In this document: one piece after another, positions 56,701 to 58,645 of the stretch
How positions within the stretch are numbered: the stretch's first letter is position 1
How the letters are laid out: the number at the start of each line of letters is the position of its first letter
Assembly: GCA_029962745.1 (NCBI GenBank)
Contig: CM057156.1
Span: forward strand, 33,610,027 to 33,674,026
From: Echinometra lucunter
Lineage: Eukaryota; Echinodermata; Echinoidea; Camarodonta; Echinometridae
DNA length: 64,000 nt
Direction of reading: 5' to 3'
Made by a program: the position numbers and the translations under genes
The notes under the pieces: generated by a model
Database searches by the model: none
The model's input: only the letters and a program-made list of their open reading frames with translations
What the model was told of the DNA's origin: nothing

Positions 56701-57899
56701 GTGTTTTTGTGCAGAATGTATTCTTCTAGATAATGTGTTTTTGTGCAGAATGTATTCTTCTAGATAATGTGTTTTTGTGCAGAATGTATTCTTCTAGATA
56801 ATGTGTTTTTGTGCAGAATGTATTCTTCTAGATAATGTGTTTTTGTGCAGAATGTATTCTTCAAGATAATGTGTTTTTGTGCAGAATGTATTCTTCTAGA
56901 TAATGTGTTTTTGTGCAGAATGTATTCTTCTAGATAATGTGTTTTTGTGCAGAATGTATTCTTCTAGATAATGTGTTTTTGTGCAGAATGTATTCTTCTA
57001 GATAATGTGTTTTTGTGCAGAATGTATTCTTCTAGATAATGTGTTTTTGTGCAGAATGTATTCTTCTAGATAATGTGTTTTTGTGCAGAATGTATTCTTC
57101 TAGATAATGTGTTTTTGTGCAGAATGTATTCTTCTAGATAATGTGTTTTTGTGCAGAATGTATTCTTCAAGATGTGTTTTTGTGCAGAATGTATTCTTCT
57201 AGATAATGTGTTTTTGTGCAGAATGTATTCTTCTAGATAATGTGTTTTTGTGCAGAATGTATTCTTCTAGATAATGTGTTTTTGTGCAGAATGTATTCTT
57301 CTAGATAGTGTGTTTTTGTGCAGAATGTATTCTTCAAGAAGCTTGAGTTCTGGGAGGTAATGAAAAATAGTTTGAAACAGTTTCTTTCACATTATAATAA
57401 CTAACCAGAACTCAAGTTTCTTTAAAATGAAACAAAATAGAAAGATAAAACAGAAAAAAAAAAGGAGAACAGAAATGAAAATGGAGGAGAAAATAAGTAC
57501 TAGTATATGATCACAAAGAAGGATATCAAGCAAGAAAGGGGTATGAATTAGAAGGCCTACATCACTGCAAAGATGGAGTACTTGTAAAACTAGGAACTTT
57601 AAGATAACTGTACATGACAGCCAGAAATAAGCCTCAAAGCTAATCATAACATGGTGTTCTGAATATGAACTACAAGCAAAATCTGTGAAACCTTCATGCA
57701 AACAAAAGTTTCTGGTTTTACAATACATGAAAATATAAATATGATGTTTATGCCGTTCGGAAACCACTATGGGAAGACAGGTGCATATGGAATGGATGAT
57801 GAAATTAATTTGAACATTTACCGAGGGTAGTCCAACAGCTTCCATAGCTCTGATCCATTGCACTGTGTTATCCGTGTGCCTGAAATGAAGTCCTTTGGC
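1..57899 (-). CDS. IQGAP: IQGAP-family scaffold protein, partial gene (25 exons)
   Basis: IQGAP proteins are cytoplasmic scaffolds that bind F-actin (CH domain), calmodulin (IQ motifs) and Rac/Cdc42 (GAP-related domain), linking small GTPases to the cytoskeleton. Coding segments: 57899-57822, 53985-53909, 49101-49034, 45567-45476, 42584-42563, 32737-32559, 30239-30152, 27068-26905, 24826-24736, 23756-23593, 22735-22699, 18273-18104, 17657-17576, 16693-16530, 13429-13339, 12514-12350, 11664-11522, 11002-10748, 10380-10309, 10013-9944, 9522-9436, 8938-8817, 8459-8167, 599-525, 69-1. Every junction has AG/GT and keeps frame. Domain order (CH second half, six internal repeats, WW, four IQ, start of GRD) is that of animal IQGAPs. 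Both ends are missing: the start codon and first half of CH upstream, and the rest of GRD and the RasGAP C-terminal domain downstream. Which vertebrate paralogue it matches best was not tested. Family assignment is very secure; single boundaries could be off by a few bases. Confidence 0.96.
70..524 (-). other. Intron, nothing recognised
   Basis: A 455-bp AT-rich intron between two GAP-related-domain exons, with a 12-base poly-T run around 470-483. No repeats recognised. Confidence 0.8.
525..599 (-). CDS. IQGAP: IQGAP exon: GAP-related domain, second exon
   Basis: A 75-bp exon between acceptor CTGCCTTTCAG and donor GTAACA, 7.6 kb from the previous exon. With the carried AG it encodes SSKVDRMMEIVTGNPMVIR and MVVTFNR, matching SKVDQIQEIVTGNPTVIKMVVSFNRG of human IQGAP1. 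It leaves two bases of an arginine codon. Confidence 0.95.
3225..3489. mobile_element. Fold-back element with long inverted repeats
   Basis: The two arms, about 97 bp each and nearly identical (CTATGAACATGACGGAC... and its complement ending GTCCGCCATGTTCATAG), enclose about 75 bp. TGATACA on both sides could be a 7-bp target duplication. Alternatively the element begins CACTATGAACATG at 3223 with ATA flanks, which would suit a CACTA-type element. The class is not decided. Confidence 0.82.
3897..4310 (+). mobile_element. TTAA-flanked inverted-repeat element (piggyBac-like MITE), copy 1
   Basis: It begins TTAACCCATTCGTGACAG and ends CTGTCACGAATGGGTTAA, a perfect 18-bp inverted repeat including the TTAA. 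A TTAA target duplication and ends starting CCC are typical of piggyBac-type elements. At 414 bp it is too short for a transposase and so non-autonomous. Reading frame 4029-4310 (93 codons) is shared with other copies and ends in the terminal TTAA. The superfamily is inferred from the ends only. Confidence 0.88.
8167..8459 (-). CDS. IQGAP: IQGAP exon: start of the RasGAP-related domain
   Basis: A 293-bp exon between acceptor TTTTACAG and donor GTAAGG; phase 0 in, 2 out. It encodes DVVSHGRKM, LEAYQHLFYLLQTNPTYLAK, LIFAMPQSRTTKFMESVI and NQREEYLLLKLFKTALEEE, one of the most conserved parts of IQGAPs. In the family this helical segment opens the GAP-related domain, which binds active Cdc42/Rac without stimulating hydrolysis. 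The residues that would show loss of catalysis lie outside the window. Confidence 0.97.
8817..8938 (-). CDS. IQGAP: IQGAP exon: coiled linker before the GAP-related domain
   Basis: A 122-bp exon between acceptor CGACGACAG and donor GTAAAC; phase 1 in, 0 out. It encodes KVVKQIRANQQAENDLNL, MDIKIGLLVKNRITLQ, nearly identical to the SNQQLENDLNLMDIKIGLLVKNKITLQ block of vertebrate IQGAPs. Confidence 0.97.
9436..9522 (-). CDS. IQGAP: IQGAP exon: linker after the IQ motifs
   Basis: An 87-bp exon between acceptor GCTCACACAG or the near-identical boundary chosen here (CTCACACAG) and donor GTACGT; phase 1 in, 1 out. It encodes SDSPPVAVVRKFVHLLEQNE and LAEELG, matching EDPPMVVVRKFVHLLDQSD of human IQGAP1. 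Confidence 0.94.
9944..10013 (-). CDS. IQGAP: IQGAP exon: IQ motif 4
   Basis: A 70-bp exon between acceptor CTTTTGACAG and donor GTAAGT; phase 0 in, 1 out. It encodes TKAIIKLQAFWRSNRARHDY, matching NDIIKIQAFIRANKARDDY. All four IQ motifs of animal IQGAPs are therefore present, three with LQ instead of IQ. Confidence 0.95.
10309..10380 (-). CDS. IQGAP: IQGAP exon: IQ motif 3
   Basis: A 72-bp (24-codon) exon, phase 0 at both ends, between acceptor ATGTCCACAG and donor GTAAGT. It encodes LQSYARMTAARKAYQNRLQY and FRDN, aligning with IQSLARMHQARKRYRDRLQYFRDH of human IQGAP1. The IQ core is completed by SVIT at the end of the previous exon. Confidence 0.96.
10748..11002 (-). CDS. IQGAP: IQGAP exon: IQ motifs 1 and 2
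   Basis: A 255-bp (85-codon) exon, phase 0 at both ends, between acceptor CATCTTACAG and donor GTAAGT. It carries NEGNIVTLQAHARGMIAKRK (IQ1, with LQ in place of IQ) and PAIVRIQSFVKGWRQKRAY (IQ2). These bind calmodulin or myosin light chains in the family. The start ITEAKNRALLFEANEG matches the YNREQLWLANEG segment of human IQGAP1. Confidence 0.96.
11400..11486 (-). pseudogene. Partial in-frame copy of the WW exon
   Basis: Codons reading QSSWIQPHDYIP and EKQFSKEFQ parallel ESSWVQPQDYNP and TQLSKEEIQ at the end of the WW exon. Sequence is roughly three-quarters identical by eye, with a single 3-base deletion and no stop. The copy keeps the donor GTCAGAAAACTTA and has a possible acceptor (TTTTATATACAG) 87 bp upstream. 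The gap to the parent exon would be a 35-bp intron, too short for normal splicing, so it is more likely a relic than a used exon. Confidence 0.75.
11522..11664 (-). CDS. IQGAP: IQGAP exon: WW domain
   Basis: A 143-bp exon between acceptor TACTCTAAG and donor GTCAGA; phase 1 in, 0 out. It encodes GDWTCHRTPEGDNFYFNLAT, then MESSWVQPQDY and the tail SKTQLSKEEIQ. The tryptophan, the aromatic pair FYF, the second tryptophan and the following proline are the hallmarks of a WW fold, and LSKEEIQ matches LSREEIQ after the WW domain of human IQGAP1. A partial in-frame copy of its second half follows at 11400-11486. Confidence 0.95.
11665..12349 (-). other. Intron, nothing recognised
   Basis: A 685-bp intron between the last internal-repeat exon and the WW exon. 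No mobile element was recognised in it. Confidence 0.7.
12350..12514 (-). CDS. IQGAP: IQGAP exon: internal repeat 6, long exon
   Basis: A 165-bp exon between acceptor TCTATTGCAG and donor GTAGTT; phase 1 in, 1 out, so the alternation of the repeat modules ends here. It encodes VGVTTINMVIDEGDSST, LKSSDVGLKAVRPDCGDEY and LQDLKECKHNKAQ, matching FALGIFAINEAVESGD...RSPDVGLYGVIPECGETY of human IQGAP1. Confidence 0.95.
12723..12890 (+). mobile_element. SINE 3' fragment
   Basis: ATGCTCCCTTGGGAGTGGAG, CTGTAAAGTGCTTAGACAC and the ATTATC-rich tail follow the 3' half of the SINE at 62541. The tRNA-like head is absent. Confidence 0.72.
13036..13209. mobile_element. GGGGTGTTGCAAG inverted-repeat element, copy A
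   Basis: It starts GGGGTGTTGCAAGAA and ends TTCTTGCAACACCCC, with a second inverted block around TTGCAATC. It is 174 bp long, and the centre holds CATTCTGATTGGCTCAGG. A nearly identical copy is at 22984-23157. Confidence 0.82.
13305..13339. repeat. Tandem duplication of a splice donor
   Basis: GTTAGCCCTACTCACA occurs at 13305-13320 and 13324-13339. On the gene strand this gives two identical GTGAGTAGGG donors 19 bp apart at the end of the repeat-6 short exon. Confidence 0.9.
13339..13429 (-). CDS. IQGAP: IQGAP exon: internal repeat 6, short exon
   Basis: A 91-bp exon between acceptor TATATGACAG and donor GTGAGT; phase 0 in, 1 out. It encodes QAVLWLDEIQGGVDKANKQT, matching SAVLWLDEIQGGIWQSNKDT of human IQGAP1. 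The donor region is tandemly duplicated 19 bp downstream. Confidence 0.96.
14289..14648. mobile_element. Inverted-repeat element with TA flanks (MITE)
   Basis: The ends read AGGTGCTTTCACACATGATG and its complement, followed by a long second block with GTGGTACCACACTGTGGCACC-like sequence on each arm. TA lies on both sides, as in Tc1/mariner-type insertions. It is 360 bp long and non-coding. Confidence 0.8.
15771..15965 (-). pseudogene. Two decayed copies of the end of the repeat-5 long exon
   Basis: At about 15771-15820 the minus strand reads YYQRVLYTEKERKG, against IYQRVLHSEKERKG in the true exon (16530-16693), but the donor is lost. A second, more decayed copy lies at about 15915-15965. Shared flanking sequence (ATGACAGGGGATCATA at 15861 and 16019) shows that the two copies arose by a tandem duplication of about 158 bp. 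Confidence 0.72.
16085..16325 (+). mobile_element. LINE 3' end remnant
   Basis: A short frame reads APQQ-stop-NRLPPHLKSLL followed by KFKHSVKTYLF-stop. This is the usual C-terminal ending (WNxLP...FKxxLKTYLF) of reverse transcriptases from non-LTR elements, with the tryptophan codon mutated to a stop. The tail AGTGCTGTATAGAAATATCA fits an L2/CR1-like 3' end. It is strongly truncated. Confidence 0.65.
16344..16524. mobile_element. ACAGTGAAACC repeat remnant next to an exon donor
   Basis: Starts ACAGTGAAACCTGTATATAT, contains AGACCACC and GGTGGTCTTT motifs on both arms, and ends GGTGGTCGCTAAAGCAG. It is inverted-repeat-like, with the right end apparently cut before the expected complement. The IQGAP donor at 16529 is only about 5 bp away. 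Confidence 0.6.
16530..16693 (-). CDS. IQGAP: IQGAP exon: internal repeat 5, long exon
   Basis: A 164-bp exon between acceptor ATTTCCTCAG and donor GTAAAC; phase 1 in, 0 out. It encodes IMAVAAINEAIDSEDPTQI, LKALQMPAAKLREVEE and YQRVLHSEKERKGK, matching ILAIGLINEALDEGD...LQIPAAKLEGV of vertebrate IQGAP1. A repeat remnant (16344-16524) ends about 5 bp from the donor. Two decayed copies of the 3' part of the exon lie at 15771-15965. Confidence 0.96.
16974..17389 (-). mobile_element. TTAA element, copy 2
   Basis: Reverse orientation, 416 bp, TTAA at both ends. One end keeps CCCATTCGTGACAG; the other reads CCCATCACGAATGGG with one change. The shared reading frame is open (16974-17255). It sits between two exons of internal repeat 5. 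Confidence 0.88.
17576..17657 (-). CDS. IQGAP: IQGAP exon: internal repeat 5, short exon
   Basis: An 82-bp exon between acceptor TTATTTTCAG and donor GTAAGT; phase 0 in, 1 out. It encodes FLTQEEIQEVVDAVNSEVQ followed by DEHQ, matching FITWNDIQACVDHVNLVVQEEHE of human IQGAP1. Confidence 0.95.
17684..17720. repeat. (AAAT)n microsatellite
   Basis: Nine or so AAAT units, 27 bp from the acceptor of the repeat-5 short exon. Confidence 0.9.
17839..18066. repeat. (CAT)n-type microsatellite
   Basis: An imperfect CAT/CAC repeat with a pure (ATC)n run at its right end. Long frames in it (for example 17781-18137, histidine-rich) are repeat translations. It fills half of a 446-bp intron. Confidence 0.93.
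18104..18273 (-). CDS. IQGAP: IQGAP exon: internal repeat 4, long exon
   Basis: A 170-bp exon between acceptor CTCCCTACAG and donor GTTTGT (less usual than GTAAGT). It encodes LSAVAMINQSVDSGQTSKT, then YHQRYQDQLLAIKRAKAK; the human counterpart begins LSSVALINRALESGDVNT. The acceptor and the first 15 exon bases are tandemly duplicated 53 bp upstream in the transcript direction. A CAT microsatellite starts about 38 bp beyond the donor. Confidence 0.94.
18259..18357. repeat. Tandem duplication of a splice acceptor
   Basis: CTACAGCAGAAAGAACTGTAG with the following 25 bases occurs twice, 53 bp apart. On the gene strand this duplicates the acceptor and the first 15 bases of the repeat-4 exon. Confidence 0.9.
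20047..20188. repeat. 71-bp tandem duplication
   Basis: CATAGGCTGGATCACACAAA with the following bases occurs twice with a 71-bp period. The first part of the unit is identical and the end has diverged. Confidence 0.88.
21110..21600. repeat. Degenerate repeats of about 120-200 bp
   Basis: The blocks AAAACTG with TTGAGATGGGAG, and CTTGGCAGGGGTGCATT, occur at least twice each in the same order. Unit borders are unclear. Confidence 0.5.
22057..22125. mobile_element. Fragment of the TACTGTATAAGCT element
   Basis: ACTGTATAAGCTGAAATTTT followed by GCGGTTTAATTTTTGC matches the complement of the right end of 54250-54449. No partner end was found. Confidence 0.6.
22385..22605. repeat. Tandem duplication of about 110 bp with poly-G tracts
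   Basis: Each unit holds GATGTG, an A-rich stretch, a long poly-G run and then GAAAAATAGCATAA and GAGCAGATAATGGTAGAAGA. Confidence 0.85.
22699..22735 (-). CDS. IQGAP: IQGAP exon: internal repeat 4, short exon (37 bp)
   Basis: A 37-bp exon between acceptor ATGTCACTCAG and donor GTATGA; phase 0 in, 1 out. It encodes DLNHEQLQDAVR, matching the LTHPELSVAVE stretch before repeat 4 in the family. It is supported by phase and by position in the regular alternation of short and long exons. Confidence 0.88.
22984..23157. mobile_element. GGGGTGTTGCAAG inverted-repeat element, copy B
   Basis: Same ends, length and orientation as copy A, with only a few substitutions. The high similarity suggests recent activity of the family. 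Confidence 0.82.
23593..23756 (-). CDS. IQGAP: IQGAP exon: internal repeat 3, long exon
   Basis: A 164-bp exon between acceptor CTATGTTACAG and donor GTAGGT; phase 1 in, 0 out. It encodes SAVQNINSLIDTGTPEQL, SRPEAQLPHVHPYCHALY and KTELARLK, matching the MNPEAQLPQVYPFAADLYQKELATL block of vertebrate IQGAPs. Confidence 0.95.
24205..24620 (-). mobile_element. TTAA element, copy 3
   Basis: Reverse orientation, 416 bp, TTAA at both ends, one end with CATTCATGACAG. The shared frame is open over about 90 codons (24214-24486). It ends about 115 bp from the donor of the repeat-3 short exon. Confidence 0.88.
24736..24826 (-). CDS. IQGAP: IQGAP exon: internal repeat 3, short exon
   Basis: A 91-bp exon between acceptor ATGTTTAG and donor GTAAGT; phase 0 in, 1 out. 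It encodes LEKEEVQAGINAANILAKEE, corresponding to LQKEELQSGVDAANSAAQ in the human protein. A TTAA element (24205-24620) ends only about 115 bp beyond its donor. Confidence 0.94.
25023..25768 (+). repeat. Tandem-repeat element with TGACCTTTGACCT units
   Basis: Starts AGATGAATCTTCGACCACGC, has about four units of roughly 130 bp and ends with GGACGGACGGACAGACGACC and GGCGGAGGCATA. TATGCCTCCGCC (25055-25066) and GGCGGAGGCATA (25756-25767) are inverted, which suggests defined ends. Each unit has a GACCT-rich core, CAGATCATTGTCCCT, CATATGCATAC, GCCAAGTTTG and a GAACGAACCAT block. A second copy begins at 63381. Confidence 0.82.
26320..26495. repeat. Degenerate tandem repeat, about four units of 40 bp
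   Basis: CTAAATTTTCCCAAATCT-like blocks, each followed by TTTTTGCCT and ACTTGTTG, recur about four times with variation. Confidence 0.7.
26905..27068 (-). CDS. IQGAP: IQGAP exon: internal repeat 2, long exon
   Basis: A 164-bp exon between acceptor TTATTTTCAG and donor GTAAGC; phase 1 in, 0 out. It encodes NTQLDKVNDLLGTKNAS, then MNAGLGLKDV and ENADWYLRILQQAKQDKAE, matching the ALGLRGL...NSDWYLKQL segment of vertebrate IQGAP1. It is more divergent than repeat 1 but keeps the same helix pattern. Confidence 0.94.
27069..30151 (-). other. Intron
   Basis: It holds an inverted-repeat element at 27331-27597 and poly-G/poly-C runs near 27914-27929 and 29297-29309. A stretch at 29836-29985 resembles a degenerate relative of the repeat at 16344. 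The remaining sequence has no recognised features. Confidence 0.75.
27331..27597. mobile_element. Inverted-repeat element (about 265 bp)
   Basis: Left arm TTAGGCATTTTATCTTTATG with GAACGCGTCTGGAACGCAAAA; right arm TTTTGCGTTCCAGACGTGTTC and CATAAAGATAAGATGCCTTA. TTA on both sides may be the target duplication. Confidence 0.75.
30152..30239 (-). CDS. IQGAP: IQGAP exon: internal repeat 2, short exon
   Basis: An 88-bp exon between acceptor CTCTTACAG and donor GTAAGT; phase 0 in, 1 out. It encodes EEDMDAYDMLLTQAEIQGNL, close to the family block DVYEELLTQAEIQGNINKVN. Decayed copies of this exon lie about 400 bp upstream in the transcript direction, at 30610-30745. Confidence 0.95.
30610..30745 (-). 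pseudogene. Decayed copies of the repeat-2 short exon
   Basis: At about 30675-30745 the minus strand reads TEEDRDAYGMPLT, against AEEDMDAYDMLLT in the true exon (30152-30239), followed by a 2-base deletion and frameshift. Adjoining sequence at about 30610-30665 again resembles the 3' part of the exon (LLLIQLQAEKYIETLIK). The acceptor is not convincing. Confidence 0.68.
31281..31433. mobile_element. TTTCATGAA inverted-repeat element, copy 1
   Basis: It starts GGTGACCATTTCATGAAAG and ends CTTTCATGAAACGGTCCCC. Internal inverted blocks of GTCAGTCACTGTCA type flank TTGATTGGCTGAGAAG. It shares end and centre motifs with 38940-39099 and 52080-52214. Confidence 0.75.
32559..32737 (-). CDS. IQGAP: IQGAP exon: internal repeat 1, long exon
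   Basis: A 179-bp exon between acceptor CCCCTGCAG and donor GTATTC; phase 1 in, 0 out. It encodes HAAVIAINEAIDKQVPADT followed by a conserved RNPNALL block and a helical tail with YQDCLYEAKLAKAQ. It matches the first repeat of the IQGAP coiled-coil internal-repeat region (AVIAINEAIDRRIPADT in human). It follows a 9.8-kb intron, the largest seen here. Confidence 0.97.
33317..33914. mobile_element. Second TTAA-flanked inverted-repeat family (about 600 bp)
   Basis: Starts TTAAAGGAGAATGCAACCCAG and ends CTGGGTTGCATTCTCCTTTAA. The inverted arms continue for well over 100 bp on each side through GGACAATCTGTTCAAG and GATCCTTGA blocks. TTAA at both ends may be the target duplication. An internal frame (33504-33770) looks like chance. 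Confidence 0.8.
34942..35548. mobile_element. Fold-back element, arms about 85 bp
   Basis: Left arm GTACTAAAATTATGGCAATC onward and right arm ending GATTGCCATAGTTTTAGTAC are near-perfect inverted copies. They share CTTCAGGTAAT and GTCTGGCTGGGGTTCATGC. A 37-base poly-G run begins directly after the right end. Confidence 0.8.
35549..35585. repeat. Poly-G run of 37 bases
   Basis: An uninterrupted G run on the plus strand, hence C in the pre-mRNA. It starts directly after the inverted-repeat element 34942-35548. The exact length may be an assembly estimate. Confidence 0.9.
35635..36047 (+). mobile_element. TTAA element, copy 4
   Basis: Forward orientation, 413 bp, ending ATGTCATGAATGGGTTAA. A 3-base deletion near its start codon removes one methionine, and the frame stays open (35769-36038). 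It lies 50 bp from the poly-G run and the fold-back element at 34942-35548. Confidence 0.88.
36621..37488. mobile_element. Element with repeated GGCCGC motifs, flanked by a 27-bp direct repeat
   Basis: Left end GAGTACCGGCTCTGGTGCGG; right end complement GAGTATGTGCTCCTGTGGGC. GGCCGC or GGCCGCTCAC strings recur at least five times in an otherwise AT-rich region. AGATATTACAGGAAGTAAAT followed by an AT run occurs directly outside both ends (36594-36620 and 37503-37530). I read it as a mobile element of unknown class. Confidence 0.6.
37721..38136 (-). mobile_element. TTAA element, copy 5, one end mutated
   Basis: Reverse orientation. The left end reads TATACCGTTTCGTGACAG, so both the TTAA and CCCA have changed; the right end is intact (GTCACGAATGGGTTAA). 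The shared frame is open but runs past the damaged end (37712-38002). Confidence 0.85.
38208..38522. repeat. (GGT)n microsatellite with duplicated flank
   Basis: Two GGT arrays, each preceded by the same block (GGTATTAGAGGAGTAGTAAG at 38208 and 38311), so a 103-bp segment was duplicated together with its array. Interrupted by GTTGGT variants. Confidence 0.92.
38940..39099. mobile_element. TTTCATGAA inverted-repeat element, copy 2
   Basis: Starts GGGGAGCGTTTCATGAAAG and ends GATGAAATGCTCCCC. The centre has CTCAGCCAATCAAAATCAAGG, the complement of the centre of the other copies. Confidence 0.75.
39490..39880. repeat. Purine-rich tract
   Basis: A long GAGA/AAAG-rich stretch on the plus strand (pyrimidine-rich in the transcript), including runs of pure GA. 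Frames within it, up to 173 codons on the other strand, are low-complexity. Confidence 0.85.
40282..40690 (-). mobile_element. Second tRNA-derived SINE type
   Basis: On the minus strand the head reads GAGCGACTTGGCTCAGTCGG (A box) and GGGTTCGAGTCC (B box, plus-strand 40619-40630). The body contains the motif complement of GATCTTTAACGTGC and ACGGGACCTCC, common in invertebrate SINEs. The 3' end is an (AAT)n run at 40282-40304. The tRNA-like part has a poor anticodon stem, so it is not a functional tRNA gene. Confidence 0.8.
40840..40873. repeat. (AT)n microsatellite
   Basis: About 17 AT units. A similar run is at about 50769-50800. Confidence 0.9.
41536..41950 (-). mobile_element. TTAA element, copy 6, frame broken
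   Basis: Reverse orientation, 415 bp, TTAA at both ends, first end CCCATTTGTGACAG. A single-base deletion (TACACAACTGTG in place of TACACAAACTGTG, near 41645) breaks the reading frame that the other copies keep. Confidence 0.88.
42563..42584 (-). CDS. IQGAP: IQGAP microexon (22 bp), start of internal repeat 1
   Basis: Only 22 bp: CTC TCT GTC GAC GAT GCA GCC G, reading LSVDDAA plus one base. It is flanked by a CTTTTCACAG acceptor and a GTAAGAAAG donor. The peptide fills the exact gap between ILANE and VHAAVIAINEA in the family (LSVDEAAL in human IQGAP1), and the phase (0 in, 1 out) fits both neighbours, so it is real despite its size. It is the short exon of the first two-exon module. Confidence 0.93.
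42585..45475 (-). other. Intron downstream of calponin-domain linker exon
   Basis: A 2.9-kb intron with one full TTAA element (44672-45087) and a short AG repeat near 42608-42630. The remainder is featureless AT-rich sequence. Confidence 0.8.
44672..45087 (+). mobile_element. TTAA element, copy 7
   Basis: Forward orientation, 416 bp, both 18-bp ends intact. A stop codon created by a substitution near 44850 (TTTGTAGGGG for TTTGCAGGGG) cuts the front of the shared frame, leaving 44860-45087. Confidence 0.88.
45476..45567 (-). CDS. IQGAP: IQGAP exon: linker after the CH domain
   Basis: A 92-bp exon between acceptor CATATTCAG and donor GTAAGG, ending in phase 0. It encodes EEEISAMQSELDKYGI and QMPQFHKIGGILANE, corresponding to the conserved KYGIQMPAFSKIGGILANE region of IQGAP1. 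Confidence 0.96.
46155..46202. repeat. Compound (CT)n(CA)n microsatellite
   Basis: About eleven CT units directly followed by about thirteen CA units. Confidence 0.92.
47155..47270. repeat. Pyrimidine-rich tract
   Basis: TCTCTTTCTTTCTCTT-like sequence ending in CTCTCACACACACA. A similar tract lies at 59388-59478. Confidence 0.85.
49034..49101 (-). CDS. IQGAP: IQGAP exon: end of calponin-homology domain
   Basis: A 68-bp exon between acceptor TTTCCACAG and donor GTAATA. The first base completes the serine split from the previous exon; then LYLFKLGIAPQIQDL and YGKVDFT, matching the end of the CH domain in vertebrate IQGAPs almost residue for residue. The exon leaves one base of the next codon. 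Confidence 0.96.
49102..53908 (-). other. Intron
   Basis: This 4.8-kb intron has a small inverted-repeat element (52080-52214), an AT dinucleotide tract (about 50769-50800), a purine-rich stretch near 49728-49890 and a short poly-G run near 51860-51875. Nothing else was recognised. Confidence 0.8.
52080..52214. mobile_element. TTTCATGAA inverted-repeat element, copy 3
   Basis: Starts GGGGAGTGTTTCATGAAG and ends CTTCATGAAATGCTCCCC, with CTTTGATTGGCTGAGAG in the centre and TTGTCAGTGATTTTTA inverted on both sides. It is 135 bp long. Confidence 0.76.
53909..53985 (-). CDS. IQGAP: IQGAP exon: calponin-homology domain, IFYPETTDVYDRKNMP
   Basis: A 77-bp exon from acceptor CCCGACAG to donor GTAATT; enters in phase 0 and leaves two bases (AG) of a serine codon. 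It encodes FYPETTDVYDRKNMPK and YCLHALS, a highly conserved block of the IQGAP CH domain involved in F-actin binding in the family. Confidence 0.96.
54250..54449. mobile_element. TACTGTATAAGCT inverted-repeat element
   Basis: Starts ATACTGTATAAGCTAATATT and ends AATTTCAGCTTATACAGTA, with several TTAGCG and GCGAAAATT motifs inside. It is about 200 bp. A related end fragment lies at 22057-22125. Confidence 0.75.
56354..57339. repeat. 34-bp minisatellite, about 29 units
   Basis: The unit AATGTGTTTTTGTGCAG followed by AATGTATTCTTCTAGAT repeats head to tail with very few differences. The first unit has GCAAAATGTATTATTC, one carries TGTGGTTTT, two near-internal units end TTCAAGAT, and one has lost four bases near 57172. 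The near identity points to recent expansion or gene conversion. It is intronic, about 480 bp from the CH exon. Confidence 0.95.
57822..57899 (-). CDS. IQGAP: IQGAP exon: calponin-homology domain, middle part
   Basis: This 78-bp exon starts after an acceptor ending TTTTTCTAG and ends at a GTAAAT donor; phase 0 at both ends. The translation contains GLHFRHTDNTVQW and IRAMEAVGLPS, closely matching the CH-domain stretch GLHFRHTDN..QWLNAMDEIGLP of vertebrate IQGAP1. It is the most 5' exon found; the preceding CH exons (YLAKLGNFF-type region) were looked for up to 64000 and not seen. Confidence 0.95.
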
Positions 57900-57950
57900 C
57901 TAGAAAAATACAAAGAAAAGAGAAAAAAACAGAGGAAATGTTCTTAAATG

Positions 57951-58645
57951 TGGAGGTATTGTGGTCAAAGATATGTCACTGGACTGTGGATCTCACGTCT
58001 GAGTTCAAGTCCCACCATGTCATTAACCCATAGCAGTACAGGGCTTTCTTTAGATCTAAATTAATCATCTTCAATCCTCAAATTGGCAACACAAATTATT
58101 TTTTTCCACATTTACATAGCTTGAAAAAAATAAATATGGATTTAACATAAACCAAAATGAAATATAATTGTAAAATTGAATCAGAAATTGCCAATTTGAA
58201 CACAGAAATAGTGATTATATATTATTTACTGCGTTGCCAATATAAAGAGTTTAATGATTAGTTACACTTAAACTGCTCTTATTCGAGAACGCCACACCAT
58301 AGAGCGATGGGAATGGGCTCAAATTTGTCAGTGCATTTTTCTTTTTCTGCTCATGTATGATATGTACTGCCCAACATTCTGGACCAACAGATACTGCAAA
58401 AGCGTCTCCTAAAAGTGACACTGTACATGTATCTCTATGGGTTAATGTCCTTTGGCAAGATATGAATCTACATTTGCCACTCTCCACCCAGAAGTGAATG
58501 GGTACTGACAAGGAGGAATTTCTTGAATGCTGTAAGCACCAACACTAGTAGCCTAGCTGAGCAGGAGTAATACTGGAGCTCCTTGAGCACACTCTCAGGT
58601 GAATAAGTGCGCTATACAAATATCCAATATCATTATTATTATTAT
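57951..58645 (+). mobile_element. tRNA-derived SINE, split by a TTAA element
   Basis: The head (GTCACTGGACTGTGGATCTC, GAGTTCAAGTCCCACCATG) breaks off at TTAA 58023. The body resumes after 58445 with TGTCCTTTGGCAAGATATG and ends GCGCTATACAAATATCC and an ATT run. The middle is partly lost or diverged. Confidence 0.75.
58023..58445 (+). mobile_element. Diverged relative of the TTAA element, inserted into a SINE
   Basis: It begins TTAACCCATAGCAGTACAG and ends CTCTATGGGTTAA. The internal order of motifs follows the TTAA family (CAAATTGGCAACAC, then AAATTGCCAATTTGAA, then GTTGCCAATATAAAG), but the sequence is strongly diverged. SINE sequence continues directly on both sides, and the SINE copy at 62541 lacks the insert. 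That gives an internal control for the TTAA target duplication. Confidence 0.78.

Larger units (their letters stand above)
53986..57821 (-). other. Intron with a 34-bp minisatellite
   Basis: It contains the long minisatellite at 56354-57339 and an inverted-repeat element at 54250-54449. Two poly-G runs lie near 55057-55072 and 55218-55232. Otherwise it is AT-rich and without recognisable features. Confidence 0.8.

Noticed and set aside
56354..57339. CRISPR-like array
   Set aside because: The repeats are directly adjacent with no unique spacers, in a eukaryotic intron; it is a minisatellite.
57387..57863. 158-codon frame on the minus strand as a gene of its own
   Set aside because: Only its first 14 codons or so belong to the CH exon; the rest runs into the intron past a good donor.
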